Assembly (NCBI GenBank): GCA_945881885.1
Contig: CAMCVI010000001.1
Coordinates: 62,001-126,000 of the forward strand
Reading direction: 5' to 3'
Length of the DNA stretch: 64,000 nucleotides
DNA from: Chryseobacterium gleum
GTDB lineage: Bacteria > Bacteroidota > Bacteroidia > Flavobacteriales > Flavobacteriaceae
A program made the translations under genes and the position numbers. The notes below the pieces were generated by a model. It saw only the letters and a program-made list of their open reading frames with translations. It ran no database searches and was not told the origin of the DNA. This document shows, one piece after another, positions 42,401 through 50,377 of the stretch (position 1 is the first letter of the stretch; every line of letters starts with the position of its first letter).

Positions 42401-42475
42401 ATTTTTTGGAAAATAATTTTGGCTGAAACCTAAATTAATAGCTAAAATTGCTAGTAAGAAATAAAATATTCGCAT
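39452..42475 (-). CDS. exported two-module amidohydrolase, 1007 aa
   Basis: Signal peptide MRIFYFLLAILAINLGFSQ. The N-terminal amidohydrolase-like module (about 30-430) has YPSFIDLYTEFGIQ where D-x-H-x-H is expected, so it looks inactive. A beta-rich linker and a Lys/Glu-rich stretch follow (about 430-560). The C-terminal module (about 565-960) has the intact GIIDEHSHIAIS, further ligands ITCHSYVQSE and FTHILEGYK, and the catalytic Asp in SINSDDAEMSRR. The end is a short His/Cys-containing tail (SGHYHCDTLGEKCREFH). The substrate is unknown; peptides, cyclic imides or amides are possible. Coupled to the 438-aa relative. Confidence 0.9.
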   Translation of the reverse strand: MRIFYFLLAILAINLGFSQNYFPKNDGVKQTYKNPVAITNATIYSSSTVKIENATLLFDGDKILEIGTQISIPKNATIIEATGKNIYPSFIDLYTEFGIQKTQRKPSNSRSPQYDSERNGYYWNDHIRADFNAYENLNYDEKTAKDLRETGFGTVLSFNNDGIVAGTGLLWTLNDVENNGTRILNNKISQHITLKRSSLSGQSYPSSLMGSLALIKQFYHDAKWYAAGGSKTKDISLEVFNQNKSLVQIFNAGDKLNILRADKIGDEFGINYLIKGSGNELERIEEIKKTNATLIIPINFPEAYDVSDSFLAEQVVLSDMKFWNQAPYNPKVLAENNINFALTTADLKNPKDFLTNLRKAVEFGFPKEKALAALTEIPAKIANQTNIGALKKGNLANFIITSGDIFESKTTIQENWVQGNRFVIEKIQPSDIRGKYDLTLDANKYDLSIEGEITKLDAKISQDKMEFGTKITYNDPWITMVIKGKDTISSNFIRISGLKSETGLSGKAFLENGKEVSWNAVKKPASTEVKKDATTDKKEEKKTPVYYPVTFPNLAFGNLTKPKQETILFKNATVWTGEKEGILKETDVLIENGKIIKIGKNLPQKGKVVDATGKHLTAGIIDEHSHIAISNGVNEGGQNSSAEVTIEDVVNSEDINIYRNLAGGVTSANLLHGSANPIGGRAAFVKLKWGYNPDEMLVKDAPKYIKFALGENVKQSNWGDIERLRFPQSRMGVEQVYEDYFSRALAYQKEWDTYNANKGKIAPRFDIELETLSQILNKKRFITCHSYVQSEINMLLKVAEKYNFKIQTFTHILEGYKVADKMAKHGVGGSTFADWWGYKFEVNDAIPYNAALMNNVGVTVSINSDDAEMSRRLNQEAAKTLKYGGVTEEAAWNFVTLNPAKLLQVDDKVGSIKVGKDADVVLWSNNPLTIYATVEKTVVDGTIFFDLDQEKAKNEMVQKERNELINLMLDAKNKGLKTQEPKKKSSGHYHCDTLGEKCREFHAKYNN

Positions 42476-42576
42476 AGTTTTTTGTTTTTTGTTGGCTAAA
42501 AGTATAAAATTTATTTAAGAGAATTTACTTTTAAAAAATAATAGTTACAAATTTAAGGTTTGTCTAACATTATCGA

Positions 42577-44370
42577 CTATCTTTTTAAATGTAAGTATCC
42601 ATTTATTGGTTTTGGATAATCAGGATCATTAAGATACAAAATGTAGTAATAGGTGCCGCTTGGCGCTTCATTATTGCCCATTGTATTTTCAGAATAGCCA
42701 TTCCAATCTGGTTTGTTGTTATTTCCTGTCCAAATTAATCTTCCCCAACGGTTATAGACTTCTAAGTTAAAATTCAGGAAAATATCTCTTAACCCATCTA
42801 TAAAAAAGAAATCATTTAGACTATCATTATCTGGTGAAACGGCATTATAAATTATTGGCGGGCAATTTTTTGTAAGTAGTTTAAACGAAGTCAAACTGAA
42901 ACAGCCATTTAGGTGATCTTCAATTCTTACCCAAATGGTTTTAGGTGTTTGTAATGCTTCAAAATTATTTAAAAACGTAATTGGATTTGTGAAATTTAAA
43001 GCATCCAATTCAGAATTATAAAATGTACTAAGATGAATGGGGTTGGTTTTTACACTTTCTTCATATGCAGAAAAATCAAAAACTCCTTTTGTTAATCCTA
43101 AATTACAACTTACAATATCTTCTAAATTATTAAATTCGGGAGAAGTTAAAAGCTGAATGGGTAAACTAAATAAATTGTTTGATTCAGATATCTCATTTAC
43201 GATGCCCGTTCCATTTCCAATATCGTCTGCTCTTGCAATTAAATTAAACTGTAAAGGAATACCTGTAGGAATTGTTAGGGTAATAGTTCCATTTTCAAAA
43301 CCGTCAATTGGAATGACGTTTTGCGTAAAAGCCGAACCAACTACTACATTATCAGCATAAAAAGTAATTGGCGTGTTAGCCGGTAAACTAGCTGTGGCAT
43401 TATTATTGGTTACGGAATAATTGATTTGAAGTTGTCTTACATCACAATTTAATACTGGAGTAGCAAAAGTAATTCTAGCGTCTGGTAATTGACTGTTTAA
43501 TTTGGTTACAATTGCGTTAATCATAACATAATCTTGCCCTGAAGTCAGCTGAATTAATGCTGAAGTATCTCCTATATTTATATTATTTTGGATGTTATAA
43601 ATATCCAAATCCATATTGTATAATTGATTCGAATTTGTAATAGAATTAGTACCATTGAAAGCATTATTTGCAGGGTTTAAAGGCGGATTGCTAATAATAT
43701 TACCATTTATTCGTAAAGTTTCATTTACTTGAATACCTGAGTCGCCTTCCCAAGCTAAAAAGCCAATTTTCGCATCTACATTATCAATTACATTTAAAGC
43801 ATTAAGTGTAACATTTAGATTATTTTGTAATTGCGATACTACTTGTAATCCATCGTAAACATTTAACTGATTTAAAGGTAAAGCCGGGTTTTTATATACT
43901 ACAATTAATGCCCATCCTGCAAAATTGGTGCTGTTTTGTGCATGAAGCGGTAAAAAAGAACTTACATCCAAATCTGAAAGTGTATACACGCCATTTCCTG
44001 TAGTTTGTACTTGTGAAGTCACATTGGCAAAAGCACTAAAAAAATTAAACGTTAGGCCTTGGGTTAAAGTATTGGTAAAAGTTCTGGTAGCAATTACATC
44101 TGTTCCGTTTAATTTAACATTAAAATCGCCAGTTCCACAGCCTGCCCAATATAAATAGGCGCTTTCAATAATGTCACTGGTGTTTAGCGCTAAAGTAGCC
44201 GCAGATGTTGTAAAAACCGCTGGAGTAGTTTGAAATGAATTTTCAACCGGATTTAGAGTGTTTCCTACAAAAGTAAAGTCATATCTCCCATTAAATTGGC
44301 TATATAAACCAATATTTTGAGAAAATGAAAACTGTAAGAAAAACACAAAAAACACAAGTGTTTTTTTCAT
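42577..44370 (-). CDS. secreted protein with T9SS type B (gliding motility-associated) C-terminal domain
   Basis: 597 residues from ATG 44368-44370 with signal peptide KKTLVFFVFFLQFSFSQ. Residues about 50-300 form a DUF3344-like beta-sandwich: DIIESAYLYWAGCGTGDFNVKLNG and LNQLNVYDGLQVV. The middle resembles CARDB/Ig-like domains. The C-terminal 85 residues are the CHU_C/type B sorting domain (SPDNDSLNDFFFIDGL, LEVYNRWGRLIW, PSGTYYYILYL, ending in GYLHLKR). It is exported through the type IX secretion system and is probably a cell-surface or matrix protein. No enzymatic motif is visible. Confidence 0.93.
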   Translation of the reverse strand: MKKTLVFFVFFLQFSFSQNIGLYSQFNGRYDFTFVGNTLNPVENSFQTTPAVFTTSAATLALNTSDIIESAYLYWAGCGTGDFNVKLNGTDVIATRTFTNTLTQGLTFNFFSAFANVTSQVQTTGNGVYTLSDLDVSSFLPLHAQNSTNFAGWALIVVYKNPALPLNQLNVYDGLQVVSQLQNNLNVTLNALNVIDNVDAKIGFLAWEGDSGIQVNETLRINGNIISNPPLNPANNAFNGTNSITNSNQLYNMDLDIYNIQNNINIGDTSALIQLTSGQDYVMINAIVTKLNSQLPDARITFATPVLNCDVRQLQINYSVTNNNATASLPANTPITFYADNVVVGSAFTQNVIPIDGFENGTITLTIPTGIPLQFNLIARADDIGNGTGIVNEISESNNLFSLPIQLLTSPEFNNLEDIVSCNLGLTKGVFDFSAYEESVKTNPIHLSTFYNSELDALNFTNPITFLNNFEALQTPKTIWVRIEDHLNGCFSLTSFKLLTKNCPPIIYNAVSPDNDSLNDFFFIDGLRDIFLNFNLEVYNRWGRLIWTGNNNKPDWNGYSENTMGNNEAPSGTYYYILYLNDPDYPKPINGYLHLKR

Positions 44371-44412
44371 CAATAGGTTTTAAATATTAATATTTATGCT
44401 GAATAATTTTAC

Positions 44413-44442
44413 CAAAGTAATAAATTTTACTAATTTCCCCAA
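44413..44442 (-). promoter_or_regulatory. promoter of the T9SS-exported protein
   Basis: Minus strand TTG (44440-44442), 19 bases, TTACTTTG (44413-44420), one mismatch from TAnnTTTG, 42 bases before the ATG. The other 100 bases of the divergent gap hold no clear plus-strand promoter. Confidence 0.45.
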
Positions 44443-44538
44443 AGATTTATGATGCGAAATTATTACTGATTAAAATTTGTATGAAAACCTTTAATTAAAA
44501 AAGCAATAAATTCTTTCAATAAAAACCCTAATTCATTA

Positions 44539-45522
44539 ATGAGTACATATAATATAATAAAATATACTTCTGATTACTATCAAATATGGAATGATTTTGT
44601 AGCAAATGCAAAAAATGCTACGTTTTTGTTTCATAGGGATTTTATGGAATACCATTCTGATAGATTTGAAGATCATTCGTTGCTTATTTTTGATGAAAAG
44701 GAAAAATTAGTTGCTATTTTTCCAGCAAACAGAATTGGAAATGAACTTTTTTCGCATCAAGGTTTATCTTATGGCGGATTAGTTATAGATGAAAAAAGTA
44801 AACTTTCAGAATTAATTCAATTAAACCAACAATTATTTAAATATTTTTTTGATTCGGGATTTAATAAAGTGCAACTAAAAATAATTCCACCAATTTATAA
44901 TTCCTTTCCATCGGATGAAATGGAATACATTTCTTTTTTATTACAAGCCAAGCTTATACGTAGAGATGCAATTGCTATTATGGAATTAAAAAATAAAATA
45001 GTGCCTTCTCGTGTTCGAAAAAGAGGCATAGAAACAGGCGAAAAACATCAATTAAAAATTGTAGAAGAAACCTCTTTTGATTTATTTTGGGAAAAATTAT
45101 TAATTCCTAATTTATATTCCAAATACAATTCAAAACCCATACATACTGTGGAAGAAATGACTTATTTAAAGTCTAAATTCCCAAAATTAATCAGACAATT
45201 TAATGTGTATTTTGAGAATGAAATTATTGGAGGCGTAACTGTTTTTGTTACAAATAACGTAATTCATCCTCAGTATATATCTGGAAATAAGGCTTTTAAT
45301 ACTAAACTTGGAGGTTTAGACTTTTTATACAATCACTTAATTCAAAATGTATTCTCAAATGATAAATATTTTGATTTTGGCATTTCTAACGAAAATAATG
45401 GGTTATATTTAAGAGAAAGTTTACATTATTGGAAAGAATCCTTTGGAGCAAGAACAATTGTTCAAAATTTTTATGAAATTGAGACTAAAAATTATGTGAA
45501 TTTAAATCAGGTTTTAATATGA
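44539..45522 (+). CDS. GNAT/FemAB-like acyltransferase of the glycan locus
   Basis: 327 residues. It starts NIIKYTSDYYQIWNDFVANAKNATFLFHRDFMEYHSDRF in pieces, the pattern of FemAB/BioF2-like GNAT proteins. The C-terminal GNAT half contains ENEIIGGVTVFVTNNVIHPQYISG and LDFLYNHLIQNVF and ends YFDFGISNENNGLYLRESLHYWKESFGA, also typical. Such proteins transfer an amino acid or acyl group, for example onto an amino sugar. The gene overlaps the DegT aminotransferase gene by ATGA (45519-45522). Acylation of an amino sugar made by that aminotransferase is a sound guess, not a proof. Confidence 0.8.
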   Translation: MSTYNIIKYTSDYYQIWNDFVANAKNATFLFHRDFMEYHSDRFEDHSLLIFDEKEKLVAIFPANRIGNELFSHQGLSYGGLVIDEKSKLSELIQLNQQLFKYFFDSGFNKVQLKIIPPIYNSFPSDEMEYISFLLQAKLIRRDAIAIMELKNKIVPSRVRKRGIETGEKHQLKIVEETSFDLFWEKLLIPNLYSKYNSKPIHTVEEMTYLKSKFPKLIRQFNVYFENEIIGGVTVFVTNNVIHPQYISGNKAFNTKLGGLDFLYNHLIQNVFSNDKYFDFGISNENNGLYLRESLHYWKESFGARTIVQNFYEIETKNYVNLNQVLI

Positions 45523-46598
45523 TAAAATTTTTAGATTTACACAAGCTAAATAAACCATTTGAAGCCCAATTCTTATCTAAAACGGCAGCATTTTTAGACA
45601 AAGGTTGGTATATTTTAGGTGATGAAGTAAAACAATTTGAACAAAGTTTTGCCTCTTTTTCAAACGCAAAGTATTGTATTGGCGTTGGAAACGGATTAGA
45701 TGCTTTAGTGTTAATTTTAAAAGCTAATATTGCATTAGGAAATTTACAAAAAGGTGATGAAGTAATAGTGCCGGCTAACAGTTTTATTGCTTCTGTTTTA
45801 TCAATTTTACAAGCTGATTTAAAACCTGTTTTTGTAGAACCAACTATTGAAACGTACAATATTGATCCAAATTTAATTGAAGGTAAAATTACTTCAAAAA
45901 CTAAAGCCATTTTAGTGGTTCATTTATATGGTCAATTAGCCGAAATAGATAAAATTAATGCCATTTGTGAGACTCACAATTTACTACTTATAGAAGACGC
46001 GGCACAAGCACACGGATTAACTTTTAATGGAAATCATCCGAGAGCTTTTAGTTTTTATCCAGGTAAAAATTTAGGTGCATTAGGCGATGGCGGTGCAATT
46101 ACAACCAGCGATGCTAATTTAGCAGAAGTTTTATTTTCTTTAAGAAATTATGGTTCAAGTAAAAAATATCATAATGATTATGTTGGTGTAAATTCTCGTT
46201 TAGATGAATTACAAGCAGCGTTTTTAAACATCAAATTACCGCATTTAAATGCTGAAAACGAGGCCAGAAAAAAGATTGCAAAACGTTATTTGGCAGAAAT
46301 TAACAATACAAAAATTGTTTTACCAACTTGTGAAAATTTTGATAATCACGTTTTTCATTTATTTGTAATTCGTACTGAAAATAGAGATGCTTTGCAAGAC
46401 TATTTATTTACTAATGGAATAGAAACTATTATTCATTATCCAATTCCGCCACACAAACAAAAAGCACTTCAGGATTATAATTATTTGAGTTTCCCAATAA
46501 CTGAAAAAATTCATCGTGAAGTTTTAAGTTTACCAATAAGTTCTGTTTTAACGGATGAAGAAATTACCCATATTATTTTTACTTTAAATACGTATTAA
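45519..46598 (+). CDS. DegT/DnrJ/EryC1-family nucleotide-sugar aminotransferase
   Basis: 359 residues. The N-terminus FLDLHKLNKPFEAQFLSKTAAFLDKGWYILGDEVKQFE is the family opening in pieces. PLP contacts are VGNGLDALVLIL, LLIEDAAQAHG (Asp) and SFYPGKNLGALGDGGAI with the Schiff-base Lys in the PGKNLG motif. The C-terminal part (YPIPPHKQKAL) closes the active site. The enzyme makes an amino deoxysugar on a nucleotide carrier, similar to FdtB/QdtB (3-amino-3,6-dideoxyhexose), though the exact sugar cannot be told. It is followed directly by the flippase gene. Confidence 0.93.
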   Translation: MIKFLDLHKLNKPFEAQFLSKTAAFLDKGWYILGDEVKQFEQSFASFSNAKYCIGVGNGLDALVLILKANIALGNLQKGDEVIVPANSFIASVLSILQADLKPVFVEPTIETYNIDPNLIEGKITSKTKAILVVHLYGQLAEIDKINAICETHNLLLIEDAAQAHGLTFNGNHPRAFSFYPGKNLGALGDGGAITTSDANLAEVLFSLRNYGSSKKYHNDYVGVNSRLDELQAAFLNIKLPHLNAENEARKKIAKRYLAEINNTKIVLPTCENFDNHVFHLFVIRTENRDALQDYLFTNGIETIIHYPIPPHKQKALQDYNYLSFPITEKIHREVLSLPISSVLTDEEITHIIFTLNTY

Positions 46599-47888
46599 TT
46601 GTTTGAAATTAAGAAAATAATCCAACAACCTTTATTCAAAATTACTTCTTTGAATAGCGTGCATATTTTGTTGAAATTAATTTTCGGATTCATTACTTCT
46701 AAAGCATTAGCACTTTTTGTGGGTGCAAATGGCATGGCTTATGTAGGCAATTTTAGAGCTTTTTTAAATGTTGTAGAAAACTTTTCTTTACTTGGAATTC
46801 AAAATGCGATTATAAAATATGTCGCGGAATATCAACATGATAAACCAAAATTAAAATCGGTTTTAGCTACTTTTGGATTGTTGCTTTTTATTTCTTCAAT
46901 ATGCATCAGTTTTTTATTAATTTTTGGTGCCAATTATCTGTCAAAACAACTATTTAATCATTCAGAAACGTTTGGTTTTTTGTTTTATATTTTAGCTGTT
47001 TTATTTCCGTTATATGTTTTTTCAACGTTTTGTATTTCTGTAGTTAACGGCTTTCAAGAATATAAAAACGTAATATATATTCAGATTATTTCTAGTGTAA
47101 TTGCGCTGGTTTTTTCGGTTTTTTTAATCTATTATTATGCTACATTTGGCGCTTTGGTTTCCTTAATTTTAGCACCAGTTTTCGTGTTTTTAGTTTGCCT
47201 ATTCTATTTGAAAAATCTTATTTCTTTTTCTGATATTTTTGCATTTCAAAATTTCAATTTTTCAGTAGTAAAAAACTTATCCGAATATGTTTTAATGGCA
47301 TTGGTTTCCGGCGTTATTGGATCTTTTGTGTTATTAGAAATTCGAACTGATATTGTTAAAATCTCTGGATTACAAAATGCAGGAATTTATGAAGGTTTAC
47401 AGCGTATTGTTTCCTATTATTTATTGTTTATTTCTTCGATAATGGCAATTTATTTTTATCCAAAAATAGCTGAAAAAAATTCAAATTTAAAGGAAATTAT
47501 ATTCAATTATTTCAGAACGATTATTCCAATTTTTGTTGTAGGTTTAGTTCTAATTTATTTTTTTAGAAAATTTATTATTCAAATATTATTTTCTGCTGAA
47601 TTTGAATCTATGGAAACGTTATTTTTTTGGCAATTACTTGGAGATTTACTAAAAGCGATTTCATTAATTTTTGGCACAATTTTAATCGCAACAAAGCAAA
47701 CAAAGATATTTATTATAACAGAAATAATTTCTTTGACAATACTTTATTTTTCTTCAAATAGAATGTTGCACGCCATTGGAATAAACGGAATTGTAATGGC
47801 GCATGCATTTACTTATTTTATGTATTTATTAGTTATGTTTTTTATATTTTTTAAAAAAAATAAAAGTAGTAACAGTACGATTGGATAA
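46599..47888 (+). CDS. O-antigen/polysaccharide flippase (Wzx)
   Basis: 429 residues with about 12-14 membrane helices. It starts at a TTG codon (46599-46601) that follows the aminotransferase stop without a single spacer base; there is no in-frame ATG before residue about 45. The N-terminal IIQQPLFKITSLNSVHILLKLIFGFITSKALALF and the arginine-bearing loop IRTDIVKISGLQNAGIYEGLQRI are typical of the MOP/Wzx family. It moves undecaprenyl-PP-linked repeat units across the inner membrane. Its last 76 bases overlap the convergent membrane-protein gene. Confidence 0.9.
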   Translation: MFEIKKIIQQPLFKITSLNSVHILLKLIFGFITSKALALFVGANGMAYVGNFRAFLNVVENFSLLGIQNAIIKYVAEYQHDKPKLKSVLATFGLLLFISSICISFLLIFGANYLSKQLFNHSETFGFLFYILAVLFPLYVFSTFCISVVNGFQEYKNVIYIQIISSVIALVFSVFLIYYYATFGALVSLILAPVFVFLVCLFYLKNLISFSDIFAFQNFNFSVVKNLSEYVLMALVSGVIGSFVLLEIRTDIVKISGLQNAGIYEGLQRIVSYYLLFISSIMAIYFYPKIAEKNSNLKEIIFNYFRTIIPIFVVGLVLIYFFRKFIIQILFSAEFESMETLFFWQLLGDLLKAISLIFGTILIATKQTKIFIITEIISLTILYFSSNRMLHAIGINGIVMAHAFTYFMYLLVMFFIFFKKNKSSNSTIG

Positions 47889-49054
47889 AACACAATATGA
47901 AATCTGTCACATTGAAAACAAGATATTGCAGAAATAAAAAAAATATACAAAATGAAAGTAGCATTTATCAAATAAAATTTATCTGTTTTTTTAAAATTCA
48001 GTAAACAATAAATTGACAGAATTACACCAACAATCGTAAATATTATATTCTGAAGTTTTGAAACCGCCTTAAACAAAAATCTAAATAAATCAAAATAACT
48101 AGTTCTTTTTTCATTTTTGCATTCACTTACAATATAATTTCCTTTGTGCGTGTTAGAATACATACAAAACAAATAGGCTTTAAACAAGTTATAGGTGTTG
48201 TTATTAAGCTGGCTTTTAAAATCATTTTCAGCGGTTTTTTTCATTTCATGACTAGATAATAAACCATATTTTTTGGATCTTTCCGTTTTTGCTGGTAAAT
48301 ATTCTATGCCTTTTTTATAACAATCCGCTTTGTCTCCTAAATAGTTATAATATGTAATTGAACTAATATAACTTAAAGTAAAATCTCCATAATTCTTCTT
48401 TAGCGAATACATTTGAAAAATAATCAATAAAAAACTAGCTAAAAGTAGGAACGATAATTTATTAAAAATGATTCTTTTAAATTTTGTAATAAAGAAAACG
48501 ATTAGAATTAAAGCCAACCCAATAGAAATAGGTTTTATAAGAGTATTAAAAAGTAAAACAGCAATTGCAATTGTAATATAATAGTATCTAGTTGTTTCAT
48601 AATACTTACTTAAAAAATAAATAGATAACAAAATCATAAAAATAAAAATAGATTCTGATAAAAAATTAAATGCATGAGCTAAATTACCAATACACAAAAT
48701 AAATATTACCGAAAGTAGAAATGCTTTTTTTCTGTTTAAAATTTTTGAAATAATTTTAAACATTAAAATTGAAGTAAAAAACCAACATAAAAAATTAATG
48801 AAAATACCAAATTTTACAGTTGAATGGTTAGAAAAACCAAACAAATATGGAAAACCATTTATAGCTGAAATCAATAAAGGTCTAGTATTGTCAATTTTAT
48901 GGTTAAAATATAGTAGTCTTGCGGAATATAGATAACTTCCATCATCGCCAAGAGAAGAAAAACCAGCTTTTAATTGAATAACATAGGCAAAAAACAATAC
49001 ACAAATTATCGCAATAAAACCCAATAAATATTCATATTTAATTTTTGAAATCAT
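47813..49054 (-). CDS. integral membrane protein, GT-C-like glycosyltransferase
   Basis: 413 residues from ATG 49052-49054; the open frame could start at a TTG 24 bases earlier. About ten to eleven hydrophobic helices. The first external loop has SLGDDGSYLYSARLLYFNHKI, with the acidic DD typical of GT-C/PMT-like enzymes, followed by TRPLLISAINGFPYLFG. A large periplasmic loop of about 90 residues (near 220-310) holds two Cys (YKK...DCYK, SECKN). It may be the polymerase or a lipid-linked sugar transferase of the locus; no donor can be named. Its end overlaps wzx by 76 bases. Confidence 0.7.
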   Translation of the reverse strand: MISKIKYEYLLGFIAIICVLFFAYVIQLKAGFSSLGDDGSYLYSARLLYFNHKIDNTRPLLISAINGFPYLFGFSNHSTVKFGIFINFLCWFFTSILMFKIISKILNRKKAFLLSVIFILCIGNLAHAFNFLSESIFIFMILLSIYFLSKYYETTRYYYITIAIAVLLFNTLIKPISIGLALILIVFFITKFKRIIFNKLSFLLLASFLLIIFQMYSLKKNYGDFTLSYISSITYYNYLGDKADCYKKGIEYLPAKTERSKKYGLLSSHEMKKTAENDFKSQLNNNTYNLFKAYLFCMYSNTHKGNYIVSECKNEKRTSYFDLFRFLFKAVSKLQNIIFTIVGVILSIYCLLNFKKTDKFYLINATFILYIFFISAISCFQCDRFHIVFYPIVLLLLLFFLKNIKNITNKYIK

Positions 49055-49143
49055 ATTTTTTTTGTTAAAAGTAAACAATAAAATAAAAAAACTATAAATA
49101 ATGACAGATTAAGAACTTCTTATTGAATATTAAATAAGATTTA

Positions 49144-50289
49144 TTACGATTGTAACCAAAGCGTAACATACTTTTGAGCTTGAGTAACATAATGATGTTC
49201 TTTAATGATGAATTGAACTGCATTTTTGCCAATTCGCTGAATTTCTGAAGGATTTTCAATTAAATACGATAATTTTTCAACTAAATAATCTACGTCAGGC
49301 AAAGCATTTATGGCTACTTCGTCTTCTTTTAAATTATAATGTTTTAAAAATTCAGTTTCTGCACCGGTAAACACAACTTTACCTTTTGACATGGCTTCTA
49401 AGGCATTAAAGCCTTGATCAAAACCATAAACTTGGTCTAATATGATATTTGCTTTTTCAAAATACTTTTGATAATCTGAATACGGTATATCTGTAGTAAT
49501 TTTAATTTCAACCAAATTGGAGTATTTTTGTTGAATAATTGCAAGGGCTTTTTCAAAAAATGAAACACCTTTTGTGTAAGAATTTCCAGAATTTATTCCT
49601 AAGAAAATAGAAATTTTTCCAGAAATTGTAGTTTCGACATTTCCTATTTTATCAATATTTATAGGATTTGCAACCATTCCTAAGTGTTTTTCATTTGCAA
49701 TAAGTGGTGCTACATAATCTAAATCGGATGCGATGACTCCAGAAATATTTTGGTATAAAAATTGGTGAATTTTTTGGTGCGATTTTGTTAAAAAATCAAA
49801 GAAATAATCATATTGTTTTTTGGCTGCTGGAATGTTTTCAAAATAAGAATTCATTACAGAATATCTGTCTTTTTGTTGAAGCATGTGGGATACCGTCGTA
49901 TAATCTATGCCACAACACATTAAGAAAACCTTATTGTTTTGTTTGAAAATACGTTTTAATAAAAATAATTCTAACTTAGAATTAGTTTGTATTGGAGTTT
50001 CATTAATTAATTGAACTACATCAAAGTTTTTTAGTTTGTTGGAAATCAACCAAAATCGAATGCCATGTTCTAATAAAGCCAAATCAAATTTAAAAATTCT
50101 AAACCAAATTTGTCTGGGAATATTCCCTAATTTCGATTTAAGAAAAGCAGCTCGAATACTAATATCTGCAGGGTAATTTTTAAATCCATCGCCGTTATTC
50201 ACTAAAACAACTTCATGACCTAATGCCAAAAGCCCTTCCTTTAATGAATTGTGTAACCGACTAAATTCTCCTACAAGTAGTATTTTCAT
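49144..50289 (-). CDS. glycosyltransferase family 4
   Basis: 381 residues. The N-terminus KILLVGEFSRLHNSLKEGLLALGHEVVLVNNGDGFKNYP in pieces is a GT-B start. The C-terminal donor domain contains ISIFLGINSGNSYTKGVSFFEKAL and the E-x7-E region YGFDQGFNALEAMSKGKVVFTG, in which Gln-Gly replaces the usual E-G-F-G. It probably works on the surface glycan of this locus. It is followed by the membrane-protein gene in the same direction after 89 bases, and preceded by a lon terminator. Confidence 0.82.
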   Translation of the reverse strand: MKILLVGEFSRLHNSLKEGLLALGHEVVLVNNGDGFKNYPADISIRAAFLKSKLGNIPRQIWFRIFKFDLALLEHGIRFWLISNKLKNFDVVQLINETPIQTNSKLELFLLKRIFKQNNKVFLMCCGIDYTTVSHMLQQKDRYSVMNSYFENIPAAKKQYDYFFDFLTKSHQKIHQFLYQNISGVIASDLDYVAPLIANEKHLGMVANPINIDKIGNVETTISGKISIFLGINSGNSYTKGVSFFEKALAIIQQKYSNLVEIKITTDIPYSDYQKYFEKANIILDQVYGFDQGFNALEAMSKGKVVFTGAETEFLKHYNLKEDEVAINALPDVDYLVEKLSYLIENPSEIQRIGKNAVQFIIKEHHYVTQAQKYVTLWLQS

Positions 50290-50314
50290 TATTTAATTTT
50301 AATATTTCAAATAT

Positions 50315-50352
50315 AAAGAAAAAACCTATACGTTTTATTTCATATAGGTTTT
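50315..50352 (-). terminator. terminator of lon
   Basis: AAAACCTATA/TATAGGTTTT stem (50343-50352 with 50321-50330 on the minus strand), 12-base loop, then TT-C-TTT. Confidence 0.8.
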
Positions 50353-50377
50353 AGTCTGTTTTCTAATATCCGAAAAT

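Noticed and set aside
47813..47888. One of the two overlapping genes being false
   Set aside because: Both proteins have family-like membrane topology up to their ends, and codon use is normal in both frames; kept as a real overlap, though sequencing error is not excluded.
44539..50289. Recent horizontal transfer island
   Set aside because: Surface-glycan loci are often exchanged, but I see no integrase, tRNA boundary, direct repeats or clear base-composition jump.
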